A DNA stretch of 23,876 bases, taken from a virus. The notes beneath the pieces are model-generated. The model worked only from the letters and a program-made list of their open reading frames with translations, ran no database searches and was not told the DNA's origin. The stretch's first letter is position 1; the number at the start of each line of letters is the position of its first letter. Below are positions 17,480 through 23,876 of this stretch, one piece after another. The stretch covers positions 1 to 23,876 of the IMG/VR virus record IMGVR_UViG_3300007770_000094. The stretch is one strand, 5' to 3'. The position numbers were made by a program, and so were the translations under genes.

Positions 17480-17854
17480 TTAACGAGCGCAGCTCTTCAA
17501 AAATTCGCCGTGACGTGAGTTAAATTGCGTACGAACCATTTCATTGTCTTGAAGGCGAAACCAATCATAAATCATTCTAAGAAGTGCTTCATTTGATTCT
17601 ACTGGATTACTAGTACCTTGAATTATTGGGGTGGTTGATAATAATGAAATCTGTTCTTTTAAATTAGCAACTTCATTTTCCAGACTATCAATTCGAGCTG
17701 AATCTGCTGTAGCGCTTGTAGCATTTTTTGATGATACAGTTGATGGTGCTGTAGTAGACGTAGACTTTGTCACTTCTGGTGAAGTTGAGCTTGTCGCTTT
17801 TGACGTCTTTGTTGATTTTTTACTTGAATTTAAACTGGCTCTTGTTGATGGCAT
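17480..17854 (-). CDS. Ser/Thr/Lys-rich protein with short coiled coil, 124 aa, unknown function
   Basis: Starts at ATG 17854 with AAGGGAG about 8 nt upstream. Residues 1-50 are low complexity, almost only Ser, Thr, Lys, Ala and Pro, so probably disordered. Residues 54-73 (ARIDSLENEVANLKEQISLL) have the heptad pattern of a short coiled coil and may form a dimer or trimer. The C-terminus is helical with aromatic residues (LLRMIYDWFRLQDNEMVRTQ). It is the first gene after the capsid terminator and before the neck genes. A head-decorating, fibrous or neck-associated part would fit, but I know no family for it and this is conjecture. Confidence 0.85.
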   Translation of the reverse strand: MPSTRASLNSSKKSTKTSKATSSTSPEVTKSTSTTAPSTVSSKNATSATADSARIDSLENEVANLKEQISLLSTTPIIQGTSNPVESNEALLRMIYDWFRLQDNEMVRTQFNSRHGEFLKSCAR

Positions 17855-17903
17855 AAAAATAACTCCCTTATTTCTAGAATCATAAACATATTCATGTACG
17901 CGT

Positions 17904-17933
17904 AAAAAAACGGGGCCCCCGAAGGGACCCCGT
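17904..17933 (-). terminator. Strong rho-independent terminator after the major capsid gene
   Basis: Minus-strand RNA: ACGGGGUCCC-UUCG-GGGGCCCCGU, followed by six more U. The stem has 10 bp with one U-G pair and is closed by the very stable C(UUCG)G loop. The U-G pair would be C-A on the plus strand, so the structure is made for minus-strand RNA. It ends the scaffold-capsid unit. Confidence 0.93.
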
Positions 17934-17962
17934 AGTTTATAGAGTGGTATGAACCGGAGTTA

Positions 17963-19909
17963 TTAGATAATATCCATGTTCATGACCGTGACTGTACCGT
18001 AGAAGTCGGAACGTACCATCTTCTTGCCATACCGAGTCATCACACCCTTACGAGGAGTGAAGTCCTCAGGAGCGAAGATTGTCGGAGTAACAATCAGGGG
18101 TACATAAGGAGCATATACGTAACCAGTCTCAAGGTAGCTACCGCCCTTATACCCAACAAGAATCTTGTTGCGTGGGAAGTAGGGGTCCTTATAGACCGTG
18201 AAACGGTTGCTCAGGGTACCGACCTTCTCTGCGCCGAGAGTCATTCCACCAGTCACCTGACCGTCACCATCAATGGTGTAGGCTGGGCGGTAGAGGATCG
18301 AAGCCTCGAGGATGGTAGCAACATCAGGGCCAACGACCATGAAGTTTGCAGAGCCTCGGAGAGTCTTACGATGAATCTCATTAGCAACATCGATAATGGT
18401 CTCGACCAGGGTCTCGTACCATTCGCGAACCGTACCAGTAAAGGAAGGCCCGGCGGATGCGGATCTAGAAACAGCTGCACCGTTACGCTTATTGACAAAG
18501 TCACCAGGCGAACGGTTCCAGTAGAAGTTGGTATCAGCTTCCATCAAGAGATCGTTAAGGATCTCACGATCGATCTCAAGAGCAATCTGCTCAGAGAGGA
18601 TTTGAGTAAGCTCAACCTCAGCGTCAAGGCTGTGGTAAGCATTCAAGTCCTGAGCAAGCTCTGGGGACCAACGAGCACGCAGCTTCCGAGTGGACGCCAC
18701 GACCGAGATGCTCTCGATCTTGATGTCGATTTCGGGAATAACCGGTTGCGCATCGCTCTGGCTGAAGTTAGACTCGAAGACGGGAACCACAAGGGTATCG
18801 CCATCGTTACCAACATTCAGAGAGTTGCTCTTCGGAAAGACAACTGACCAGCAACCGAGGTCGCCTGTACCGATGTTCGTACCAGAAAGTACCATCAAAA
18901 GTGCAGAACCAGCCTTACTTGCAGCAGCCAGTGGATCACTAGAAATGGCGCCACCATCTGAGCTGGACTTAACGAGCTGGTTAAGACGACGGATGTTATA
19001 CACATTCCGGCCGCCCTGCCATGTCTCGCCAGGAACCGCAAGGTCAGTATAGGGAGCTGCCAGACCATCACCAGCCTGGTTTTGAAGCGCGGAGTCAGTA
19101 CCAGATATAACAAGGGCTGCTTCCTTAATCATACGAGGATCGAACTCGGACCCGAGGGTGCCAAGATCAACGGTAACGAAACGGAATGTTCCGCTCTCTG
19201 AATCGATTGCCCTAGTTACCTGGGGATCGAACTGGAGAAACCGACCATCTGCACCAGAAGATGCAGCGGAGCCAGCTGACGTTGTACGACTTTGAGTTGC
19301 ACTGTTTCCAAGCACGAACTGGTTGGTTGCATCAAGAGTAACATCGACCCTTGCATGAACCTTTGAATAACCAGAACCAGCCAAGTCATACTGTCCACCC
19401 GTTCCCAGCGAACCAGAGCGAACGCCCTTACCCGCGGGGTTATTATATATGGACTGACCCTTGCCGTATGTACTCTTAGTGCTAGTACCAAGACCGGTAT
19501 CTGCACCGGAACTAGTTTCCGCAACACCACCCTGGTTAGAACCATAAGTGTAGTCAAGGTAGAAGAGTAGGCCGGACGGCAAACTCATAGGCTGGATTGA
19601 AACCAGCTCATTCGCAACCAGACCGCCGAATACTCGACGAACGATTGGGAATGCAATATTAGTGAAACCTCGGATGTCACCAGATGAAGCTGCAGGCGCT
19701 AGCCCACCACCACCGAGAGTATTCTGCTCTCGTAAAATCTGACCTGCCTGGTTCTCGAGCAACTGTGCCATGTTTTCACGATGGACGCTCTCGAGACCCC
19801 GCAAGAGACCAGTCCGAGTCCACTTTTCTGTAAGGCGCCGACCGTGATCGCCCATGTGGCGCGCTCGGATACCTTCGGTCAATTGACCAAGTGTGAACTT
19901 CTTAGACAT
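17963..19909 (-). CDS. 23: Major capsid protein (T4 gp23-like), 648 aa
   Basis: Forms the hexameric lattice of the head. Diagnostic parts: residues 83-115 (TNIAFPIVRRVFGGLVANEL then VSIQPMSLPSG), matching the gp23 start of the HK97-like fold; residues 406-450 (STRKLRARWSPELAQDLNAY then HSLDAEVELTQILSEQIALE); and the C-terminus (FAPEDFTPRKGVMTRYGKKM then VRSDFYGTVTVMNMDII). T4 gp23 is 521 aa and loses its first 65 residues to the gp21 protease; here L-R-E at 59-61 is a candidate cleavage site of the (L/I)xE type. Extra length comes mainly from a Gly/Ser/Thr-rich segment at about 125-230, likely exposed. ATG at 19909 has a perfect AAAGGAGA site about 9 nt upstream, suiting very high expression, and a strong terminator follows. 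Confidence 0.96.
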   Translation of the reverse strand: MSKKFTLGQLTEGIRARHMGDHGRRLTEKWTRTGLLRGLESVHRENMAQLLENQAGQILREQNTLGGGGLAPAASSGDIRGFTNIAFPIVRRVFGGLVANELVSIQPMSLPSGLLFYLDYTYGSNQGGVAETSSGADTGLGTSTKSTYGKGQSIYNNPAGKGVRSGSLGTGGQYDLAGSGYSKVHARVDVTLDATNQFVLGNSATQSRTTSAGSAASSGADGRFLQFDPQVTRAIDSESGTFRFVTVDLGTLGSEFDPRMIKEAALVISGTDSALQNQAGDGLAAPYTDLAVPGETWQGGRNVYNIRRLNQLVKSSSDGGAISSDPLAAASKAGSALLMVLSGTNIGTGDLGCWSVVFPKSNSLNVGNDGDTLVVPVFESNFSQSDAQPVIPEIDIKIESISVVASTRKLRARWSPELAQDLNAYHSLDAEVELTQILSEQIALEIDREILNDLLMEADTNFYWNRSPGDFVNKRNGAAVSRSASAGPSFTGTVREWYETLVETIIDVANEIHRKTLRGSANFMVVGPDVATILEASILYRPAYTIDGDGQVTGGMTLGAEKVGTLSNRFTVYKDPYFPRNKILVGYKGGSYLETGYVYAPYVPLIVTPTIFAPEDFTPRKGVMTRYGKKMVRSDFYGTVTVMNMDII

Positions 19910-19937
19910 TTTTGTTTTCTCCTTTAGAAATTAGCGT

Positions 19938-21608
19938 CTACTTGTTGTTAATTCCGGCGAGAACTGCCCAACGATCAGTCTGTCCCGACTCAGAAGCAGA
20001 TGAACTGCCTCGGCGAGTAGGTCTAGATGAAGATCCAAGGACTCTTCTTCCGGTTGATCCCTCAGAAAGGGACCGCTTCTTGAGTGAGCGAGTCAAGCTG
20101 TCATAAACAAGCTTGGCCTCTCTAACAGTCTTGGCACTATCTAAAGCCTCGACAATGGCACGCTGCTGCTTAGAACTTACATTACGATTTTGCATCAGTT
20201 TATTCACGTAAAGCAGTTTTGCGTTAAAAAGATTCATTTCAGACAGCTTGCGCTTGAGAACTCGGTTCTCAGCAACTGTCTTGGGGTTTCGACGAGTTCG
20301 TCTGCCGGCAGATGCTTGACGACGGCGCTGTTCAGCAACACGGCGTCTACGGAGTCTACGCTTGTAGGACTCAGGCATTGCATCACCTGCAGAAGGTCGG
20401 GGGCCAACATCAGGTGTAGGAACACCAGGGTCACCAAGCTCATCAGCTAAAGCATTAATAAGGTCATCTTCGTTGACATCAAGAATGACATCACCCTCGT
20501 CATCGCCACCGTGAGCAAGTGCCGGATCGGCCGCAGCGGCTCTTCCAACTTCCTGTTCGGCAAGACGACGTCTCTGACGAAGCTTACGAAGCTCCATCTT
20601 CAACATACGGGGATCGATCTCATAGACCTCTCCAAGGTCAAGCTCTTCAGCTTCACCTTCATCTTCAAGGGCCTCGCCCTCATCCTCAAGCTCCAACCCT
20701 TCATCTTCAAGGGCTTCGCCTTCGGCTTCTTCCTCTGCGCCAGCCCATGATACTTCCACATCGGCGGCGAGTGCATCCAGGTCTAAGGCTTCCTCATCCT
20801 CGAGCACTTCTTCTTCCACTCCGAGACCCAAAAGATCGTCGTCGGAAAGAACGATTTCCATTTCATCTAATTCGTCGACACCAGCTTCAAAAAGGCGGTT
20901 GAAGATGGCGCGGCTTCGTCGATCAGTCATTGTTTTCATCTCCTTTAATGTTTCGAAAATTGCAAGACGAACCTTTTTCTCGTTGCGATTAGAACTAACT
21001 ATTGATTCTTTACGCAATTTGATCATTTCGTTTAAAAGTTTTGCATATGACTTTTTAATTACAGCACGTTGCTGCGAAGACAATTGACGATATTCAATGC
21101 CCTCCAACAATGCGTCCATTCTCCTAACCTTCCTCCGAAGCCGCACATTTCTTTCTGTGAGCTTACTTCCTTTGGAAGACTTAGAGTTGCGTCGCAACCT
21201 GTTCATGGCATTGACGCTCTCTCGTGAGAGAGAAGAATTTTCAGATACGTTTACAGAAACGTCACCCTGGGCATTTACTACCACTTGAGCTTCATTATCT
21301 ACTTCGACGGCATCTTCATCGTCGACCAGTTCATCGGGAGCCGCTAATTCCTCAGCAGGTAGTAGTGAATCCATTGACATGTCAACGATCTCGACGTCAT
21401 CAACTGGGGCATCCATTGCTTCCCAGTCTTCTCCGTCTACTTCTTCGACTTCAACATCTTCGACCTGCTCAGAAAGAAGCTGTGCTTCAACCATCGCCTG
21501 GATTTTGGGTGTGAGTGCTTCAATAATCTTGTTTTTTGCGCTCTGTTCGGCCATAGCTTTGAGCTCTTGAGCCTCCTGAATCGCTTCCATGTAAAGATTT
21601 GTTGACAT
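19938..21608 (-). CDS. 22: Prohead core scaffold protein (T4 gp22-like), 556 aa, internally duplicated
   Basis: Scaffold proteins fill the prohead core and are degraded by the prohead protease. It lies right before the capsid gene, as T4 gene 22 does. Residues 447-505 (ENRVLKRKLSEMNLFNAKLL, then YVNKLMQN, then SSKQQRAIVEALDSAKTVRE) look like the conserved helical core of gp22. A weaker second copy at 150-205 (LTERNVRLRRKVRRMDALLE, then LSSQQRAVIKKSYAKLLNEM) suggests an internal duplication. Between them are very acidic stretches (45-105, 255-325) and Arg-rich patches (338-348, 416-441). T4 gp22 has 269 residues, so this is twice as long. Sites of the form LxE (for example LSE near 47 and 516) could be protease targets. 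ATG at 21608 has AAGGAA 8 nt upstream. A fusion of two core proteins is the alternative reading. Confidence 0.85.
   Translation of the reverse strand: MSTNLYMEAIQEAQELKAMAEQSAKNKIIEALTPKIQAMVEAQLLSEQVEDVEVEEVDGEDWEAMDAPVDDVEIVDMSMDSLLPAEELAAPDELVDDEDAVEVDNEAQVVVNAQGDVSVNVSENSSLSRESVNAMNRLRRNSKSSKGSKLTERNVRLRRKVRRMDALLEGIEYRQLSSQQRAVIKKSYAKLLNEMIKLRKESIVSSNRNEKKVRLAIFETLKEMKTMTDRRSRAIFNRLFEAGVDELDEMEIVLSDDDLLGLGVEEEVLEDEEALDLDALAADVEVSWAGAEEEAEGEALEDEGLELEDEGEALEDEGEAEELDLGEVYEIDPRMLKMELRKLRQRRRLAEQEVGRAAAADPALAHGGDDEGDVILDVNEDDLINALADELGDPGVPTPDVGPRPSAGDAMPESYKRRLRRRRVAEQRRRQASAGRRTRRNPKTVAENRVLKRKLSEMNLFNAKLLYVNKLMQNRNVSSKQQRAIVEALDSAKTVREAKLVYDSLTRSLKKRSLSEGSTGRRVLGSSSRPTRRGSSSASESGQTDRWAVLAGINNK
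20656..20723 (-). repeat. Direct repeat coding for the acidic linker of the scaffold
   Basis: Two 26-bp copies (20656-20681 and 20698-20723) match at 24 of 26 positions, 42 bp apart, so the period is 14 codons. They encode the acidic E-G-E-A-L-E-D-E-G unit around residues 296-318. The near identity points to a recent tandem duplication or slippage inside the gene. Confidence 0.7.
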
Positions 21609-21631
21609 TATATCATTCCTTAGCGCACATT

Positions 21632-21640
21632 TTAAATATG
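21632..21640 (-). promoter_or_regulatory. Candidate late promoter element CATATTTAA before the scaffold gene
   Basis: The minus strand reads CATATTTAA, 23 nt before the scaffold ATG, in the 61-bp gap after the 192-aa gene. It would drive scaffold and capsid transcription. Third copy of the ATATTTAA word in an intergenic gap of this window. Confidence 0.45.
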
Positions 21641-21645
21641 CAATG

Positions 21646-21668
21646 AAAAAAGAAGATTACTCCCCTTC
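21646..21668 (-). terminator. Weak possible terminator after the 192-aa gene
   Basis: Minus strand: GAAGG-GGAGTAA-TCTTC followed by six T. The stem has only 5 bp with one G-U pair, so it may be leaky or not real. It lies right before the candidate scaffold promoter, which would make a terminator-promoter boundary. Confidence 0.3.
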
Positions 21669-21669
21669 G

Positions 21670-22248
21670 CTATTCATTTTCCTTTTCTTGCTTCAAGATA
21701 CTACTAATTACCTTTCTTAATTTAAGAATTGACGGGTCTTCACCAGTCTCAAGCTCTGAAAACGTTATCTCATCATTGGCATTCGCCGGTGGAATTGGTG
21801 CGTGAGCCCATCCTCGCTCTGTTCCGGTTTGTAGTGCGCTACCCGGAGTGAACGCCATTGGACTATTAACCCCGCCACCAACTTGTATCCTATTTCTTTT
21901 ATACATGCGCGGGAAAGGTACCATTCCGGTTCCGGCAGTGGCTTCATTCGCTATGCCAACCCGCATATTCCCGCCTTGAAAGGTGAAGTGATCTGCTGCG
22001 CGACTGGAAAGGTGATCTCTATGGTCTGCTCCACCACGCATTTTGTTAACGACTTTCTTTGCAATCTCTTCATCTTCATCCGTTAATGGCTCGTCGGTTT
22101 CAACTGGCGCAGAATATGGAAAATTTCCGCCCTTCATTCGGGGCTTATGAAAACGGTCAGACGTTCTTCCGTAGCCGAACCCTTTGTTCGTATCGTAGCT
22201 CCGTCCAGAGCGGCGACCAATACTTACAGGAAGATCTGATCCATTCAT
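21670..22248 (-). CDS. Head-region protein of unknown function, 192 aa
   Basis: ATG at 22248, seven bases after the previous stop. There is no ribosome binding site: upstream is only GCATAAATTATA, so reinitiation after the 160-aa gene is likely. The protein is Gly/Arg/Asn-rich in the first half (SIGRRSGRSYDTNKGFGYGR), with probably little order, and has a C-terminal helix (LKLRKVISSILKQEKENE). No membrane segment. It sits directly before the scaffold gene, in the region where T4 has prohead genes 67, 68 and 21; it has no visible protease motif. I do not recognise it. Structural or core protein is a guess from position. Confidence 0.75.
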   Translation of the reverse strand: MNGSDLPVSIGRRSGRSYDTNKGFGYGRTSDRFHKPRMKGGNFPYSAPVETDEPLTDEDEEIAKKVVNKMRGGADHRDHLSSRAADHFTFQGGNMRVGIANEATAGTGMVPFPRMYKRNRIQVGGGVNSPMAFTPGSALQTGTERGWAHAPIPPANANDEITFSELETGEDPSILKLRKVISSILKQEKENE

Positions 22249-22254
22249 TATAAT

Positions 22255-22737
22255 TTATGCCGCGTCGCCAGATGCTTTCCCTAGGGAATAATCACCTAAC
22301 TTTGTAGCCGATTGTGCTGCTGACGCCTCGGAAGGCTCAAGTTGAGAACCAACACCACCACCCCACTGGGCATTTGGAGTTTGACCCCAGCCATCAGGCG
22401 GATCCGCTTGATCGGTTGGATTCATACTTCCAGGTCCAGGTGATACAGGGTTTGGTGTCCATGGCGAGCCTGGTAGACCACCGCCGCCAACCTCAACGTC
22501 TCCGTAGTTGGGCGCATTGACATAATCACGATCAAATTCACCAAATGTATGTCCGCCGTCATTTACAACGCCGTCGAGTAAAAGCTCTTGAGCTTGCTCT
22601 TTGACGGTGGTATCCGTCATTTCACCAAGATATATGGGCGAAGCGGGAAAGCTAGCCTTGATCGTCTCAGTTCCAGAAGTCCCCGACCCATTGGTGGTTA
22701 CAACTGATTCTACCATTCCTTGTTTGTGTGTGGGCAT
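22255..22737 (-). CDS. Gly/Pro-rich protein of unknown function, 160 aa
   Basis: ATG at 22737 with AAAGGAAC about 8 nt upstream; that site overlaps the stop of the 91-aa gene, so the two are probably coupled. The first 70 residues are mixed (KASFPASPIYLGEMTDTTVK), the rest is very rich in Gly, Pro, Asn, Asp and Ala (GGGGLPGSPWTPNPVSPGPG) and looks disordered. No known motif, signal or membrane segment. It belongs to a row of small genes before the scaffold gene. Function unknown. Confidence 0.8.
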   Translation of the reverse strand: MPTHKQGMVESVVTTNGSGTSGTETIKASFPASPIYLGEMTDTTVKEQAQELLLDGVVNDGGHTFGEFDRDYVNAPNYGDVEVGGGGLPGSPWTPNPVSPGPGSMNPTDQADPPDGWGQTPNAQWGGGVGSQLEPSEASAAQSATKLGDYSLGKASGDAA

Positions 22738-22749
22738 GTTCTTGTTCCT

Positions 22750-23025
22750 TTAAAGTTTTTTAGTGATTCTTCTACGTAGCTTCGCGCGGTTTTCCTGGAT
22801 CTTCTTTAATTTGATCTTTAATCGTCGTTCGTGAATTTTAAGAGCCTTCATCCAATCAATATCTTTCTCGAGAGAGTTAGCATATTCATCAGCTTCAACT
22901 TCATCAGCCTTCACTTTATCAACATCTCCTAAAGTGCCAGACTCTAGAGTTTCTCTAATTCTTCTTTTTTCTTGAAGCACTAACTTTCTAAGAAGTGCGG
23001 GTGTAAGTTTCTTGGACTTTGCCAT
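22750..23025 (-). CDS. Small very basic helical protein, 91 aa, possible prohead core protein
   Basis: ATG at 23025 with GGAGGA about 5 nt upstream, one of the best sites in the window. The sequence is Lys/Arg/Glu-rich and helical from end to end: KKLTPALLRKLVLQEKRRIR, an acidic turn, then IHERRLKIKLKKIQENRAKL and a basic tail RRRITKKL. It could coil with a partner or bind nucleic acid or the acidic scaffold. T4 has small prohead core proteins (gp67 acidic, gp68) near this place in the head gene cluster; equivalence is possible but I see no clear sequence match. Confidence 0.82.
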   Translation of the reverse strand: MAKSKKLTPALLRKLVLQEKRRIRETLESGTLGDVDKVKADEVEADEYANSLEKDIDWMKALKIHERRLKIKLKKIQENRAKLRRRITKKL

Positions 23026-23073
23026 TTCAATCCTCCGGAATAATATTACTTATTTCGCTCGAGTAGTTTGTTA

Positions 23074-23520
23074 TCATTTTTTGGGTGAATCACTAAAAGC
23101 TAGTGCTGCCCAATTCTGCGATGATTCACCGAATAGGTCGGTGGGGTCATTGTTTGAAGCCATCAATGCAGCTGCATCGCCGCCAGCAATTGGCCTTCCA
23201 CGCTCTGCTGCGGCCTGCTCTTGCAGCGTTGTTGCCGCTGTGTCTTCGAAGATTGCAGACATTATAGGATCACTGGTTATTGCTTGGGTATTTACGCGGG
23301 GCGCTGGCTTTTCAGGCTGCTTTTTTCCATAACTCGTATTGTCTAATGATGGATGAAGAGATCTTGCCTTCGGTTTCCTGGAAAGCTTTCGGGACCTACC
23401 CACAAGCTTCGAAGTATTACTTTCTTGTATCACCTCGTTTGTGTCACTAGCATCTAGCAAAATTTCAAATAAGCATTCTTTTACAAGAGCCTTCAAGTGG
23501 TCTCTAGTTACCTTCGCCAT
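23074..23520 (-). CDS. Protein of unknown function, 148 aa
   Basis: ATG at 23520 overlaps the stop of the preceding gene by one base (TAATG) and has GGAG about 9 nt upstream. The N-terminal helix KVTRDHLKALVKECLFEILL is amphipathic; then comes a Ser/Lys/Arg-rich middle (residues 30-75, low order), and a C-terminal part ending near DPTDLFGESSQNWAALAFSD. No known domain. Part of the cluster of small head-region genes. Function unknown; the 48-bp gap after it holds no clear signal other than the next ribosome binding site. Confidence 0.8.
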   Translation of the reverse strand: MAKVTRDHLKALVKECLFEILLDASDTNEVIQESNTSKLVGRSRKLSRKPKARSLHPSLDNTSYGKKQPEKPAPRVNTQAITSDPIMSAIFEDTAATTLQEQAAAERGRPIAGGDAAALMASNNDPTDLFGESSQNWAALAFSDSPKK

Positions 23521-23876
23521 TATCCAACTCCGTGGAAGCCAGTAGAGCCTGTAAGATTAAGTGTTGTTCTCGCAATAGATGTCAGCCCAGCAATAATTGT
23601 AAACCCAGTGTCTCCGGCGCCGTCTGCCCTTAAAAATAAATCAGTGCATGCCATTTCAAATCGAGAAGTAGCACCGACGCCAGTCGACGCACCAACGACG
23701 AAAAAATTCTTATGTGTATTTTCCAATTGCGCAGCTGTCGGACGTGGGGACGTGGTATCCCAAACTTCGGTACCAAACTCATTAATCACACCAGTGTATA
23801 CCGAACTTGTAACGGCACCGACACCCTTAACACCATTTTCTGAAAAACCCAAGCGTAAATGAGAATTAGCATCCGT
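23520..23876 (-). CDS. Partial protein of unknown function (N-terminus beyond the window)
   Basis: The frame is open from the TAA at 23520-23522 to the right edge (119 codons), so the gene starts outside. A TTG at 23852 could act as a start, but eight further in-frame codons (TDANSHLR) run to the edge with no stop, so a longer protein is more likely. The sequence is Gly/Thr/Val/Ala-rich with beta-strand pattern (VGAVTSSVYTGVINEFGTEV, GFTIIAGLTSIARTTLNLTG) and one pair of internal Cys/Phe-rich residues. It may be a structural beta-rich protein such as a decoration or head component; this is inference only. Confidence 0.75.
   Translation of the reverse strand, partial: TDANSHLRLGFSENGVKGVGAVTSSVYTGVINEFGTEVWDTTSPRPTAAQLENTHKNFFVVGASTGVGATSRFEMACTDLFLRADGAGDTGFTIIAGLTSIARTTLNLTGSTGFHGVG

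Noticed and set aside
17457-17480. Possible terminator TCAC-loop-GTGA-TTTTTT after the 124-aa gene
   Set aside because: Only a 4-bp stem with a 10-nt loop; too weak to call.
20511-21570. Plus-strand open frames with Leu/Arg/His/Pro-rich or Ser/Thr-rich translations opposite the scaffold gene
   Set aside because: Low-complexity mirror images of the acidic and Arg-rich blocks of the scaffold.
1-23876. tRNA genes, CRISPR arrays, insertion sequences, integrase or attachment sites
   Set aside because: Looked for on both strands; nothing with cloverleaf, regular direct repeats with spacers or transposase-like coding was seen.

Overview
The window is a late structural gene block of a contractile-tailed dsDNA phage with T4-like head, neck and tail proteins. 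Every gene I support lies on the minus strand, so the operon reads from high to low coordinates. The evidence is a T4 gp23-type major capsid protein, gp13/gp14/gp15-type neck and tail-completion proteins, gp18-type sheath, gp19-type tube, a gp26-family protein and a very long tape measure. No host gene, tRNA, integrase or CRISPR is visible. Nothing in the sequence fixes the host; a large T4-related myovirus is as far as I can go.

Layout in transcription order. (1) 23876-21670: five small proteins without a recognised function, the first cut by the right edge. (2) 21608-17963: scaffold/prohead core protein (556 aa) then major capsid protein (648 aa), closed by a strong terminator with a UUCG loop. 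(3) 17854-7341: a Ser/Thr-rich 124-aa protein, neck proteins gp13-like and gp14-like, tail completion gp15-like, two adjacent sheath paralogues of about 1,030 aa each and one tail tube gene, closed by a second strong terminator. (4) 7182-1: a gp26/T4_baseplate-family protein, an overlapping +1-frame extension, a small helical protein, the 1,563-aa tape measure, a 60-aa protein, and a partial 300-codon protein running off the left edge. Genes are tightly packed, with several 1-8 bp overlaps.

How they work together. The scaffold and capsid build the prohead. The gp13/14/15-like proteins close the head and join it to the tail. The tube polymerises around the tape measure, the sheath around the tube, and the proteins encoded just before the tape measure probably chaperone it.

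Points worth attention: a probable programmed +1 frameshift at a T7 run (6348-6354), which would fuse the gp26-like protein to a small helical domain just upstream of the tape measure, as lambda gpG/gpGT does; a repeated intergenic element, ATATTTAA, 21-23 nt before three start codons, which may be this phage's late promoter; duplicated, oversized sheath genes; about 70-residue hydrophobic repeats in the tape measure; and an internally duplicated scaffold protein. Homology calls are from my own reading of the sequences, with no database search.
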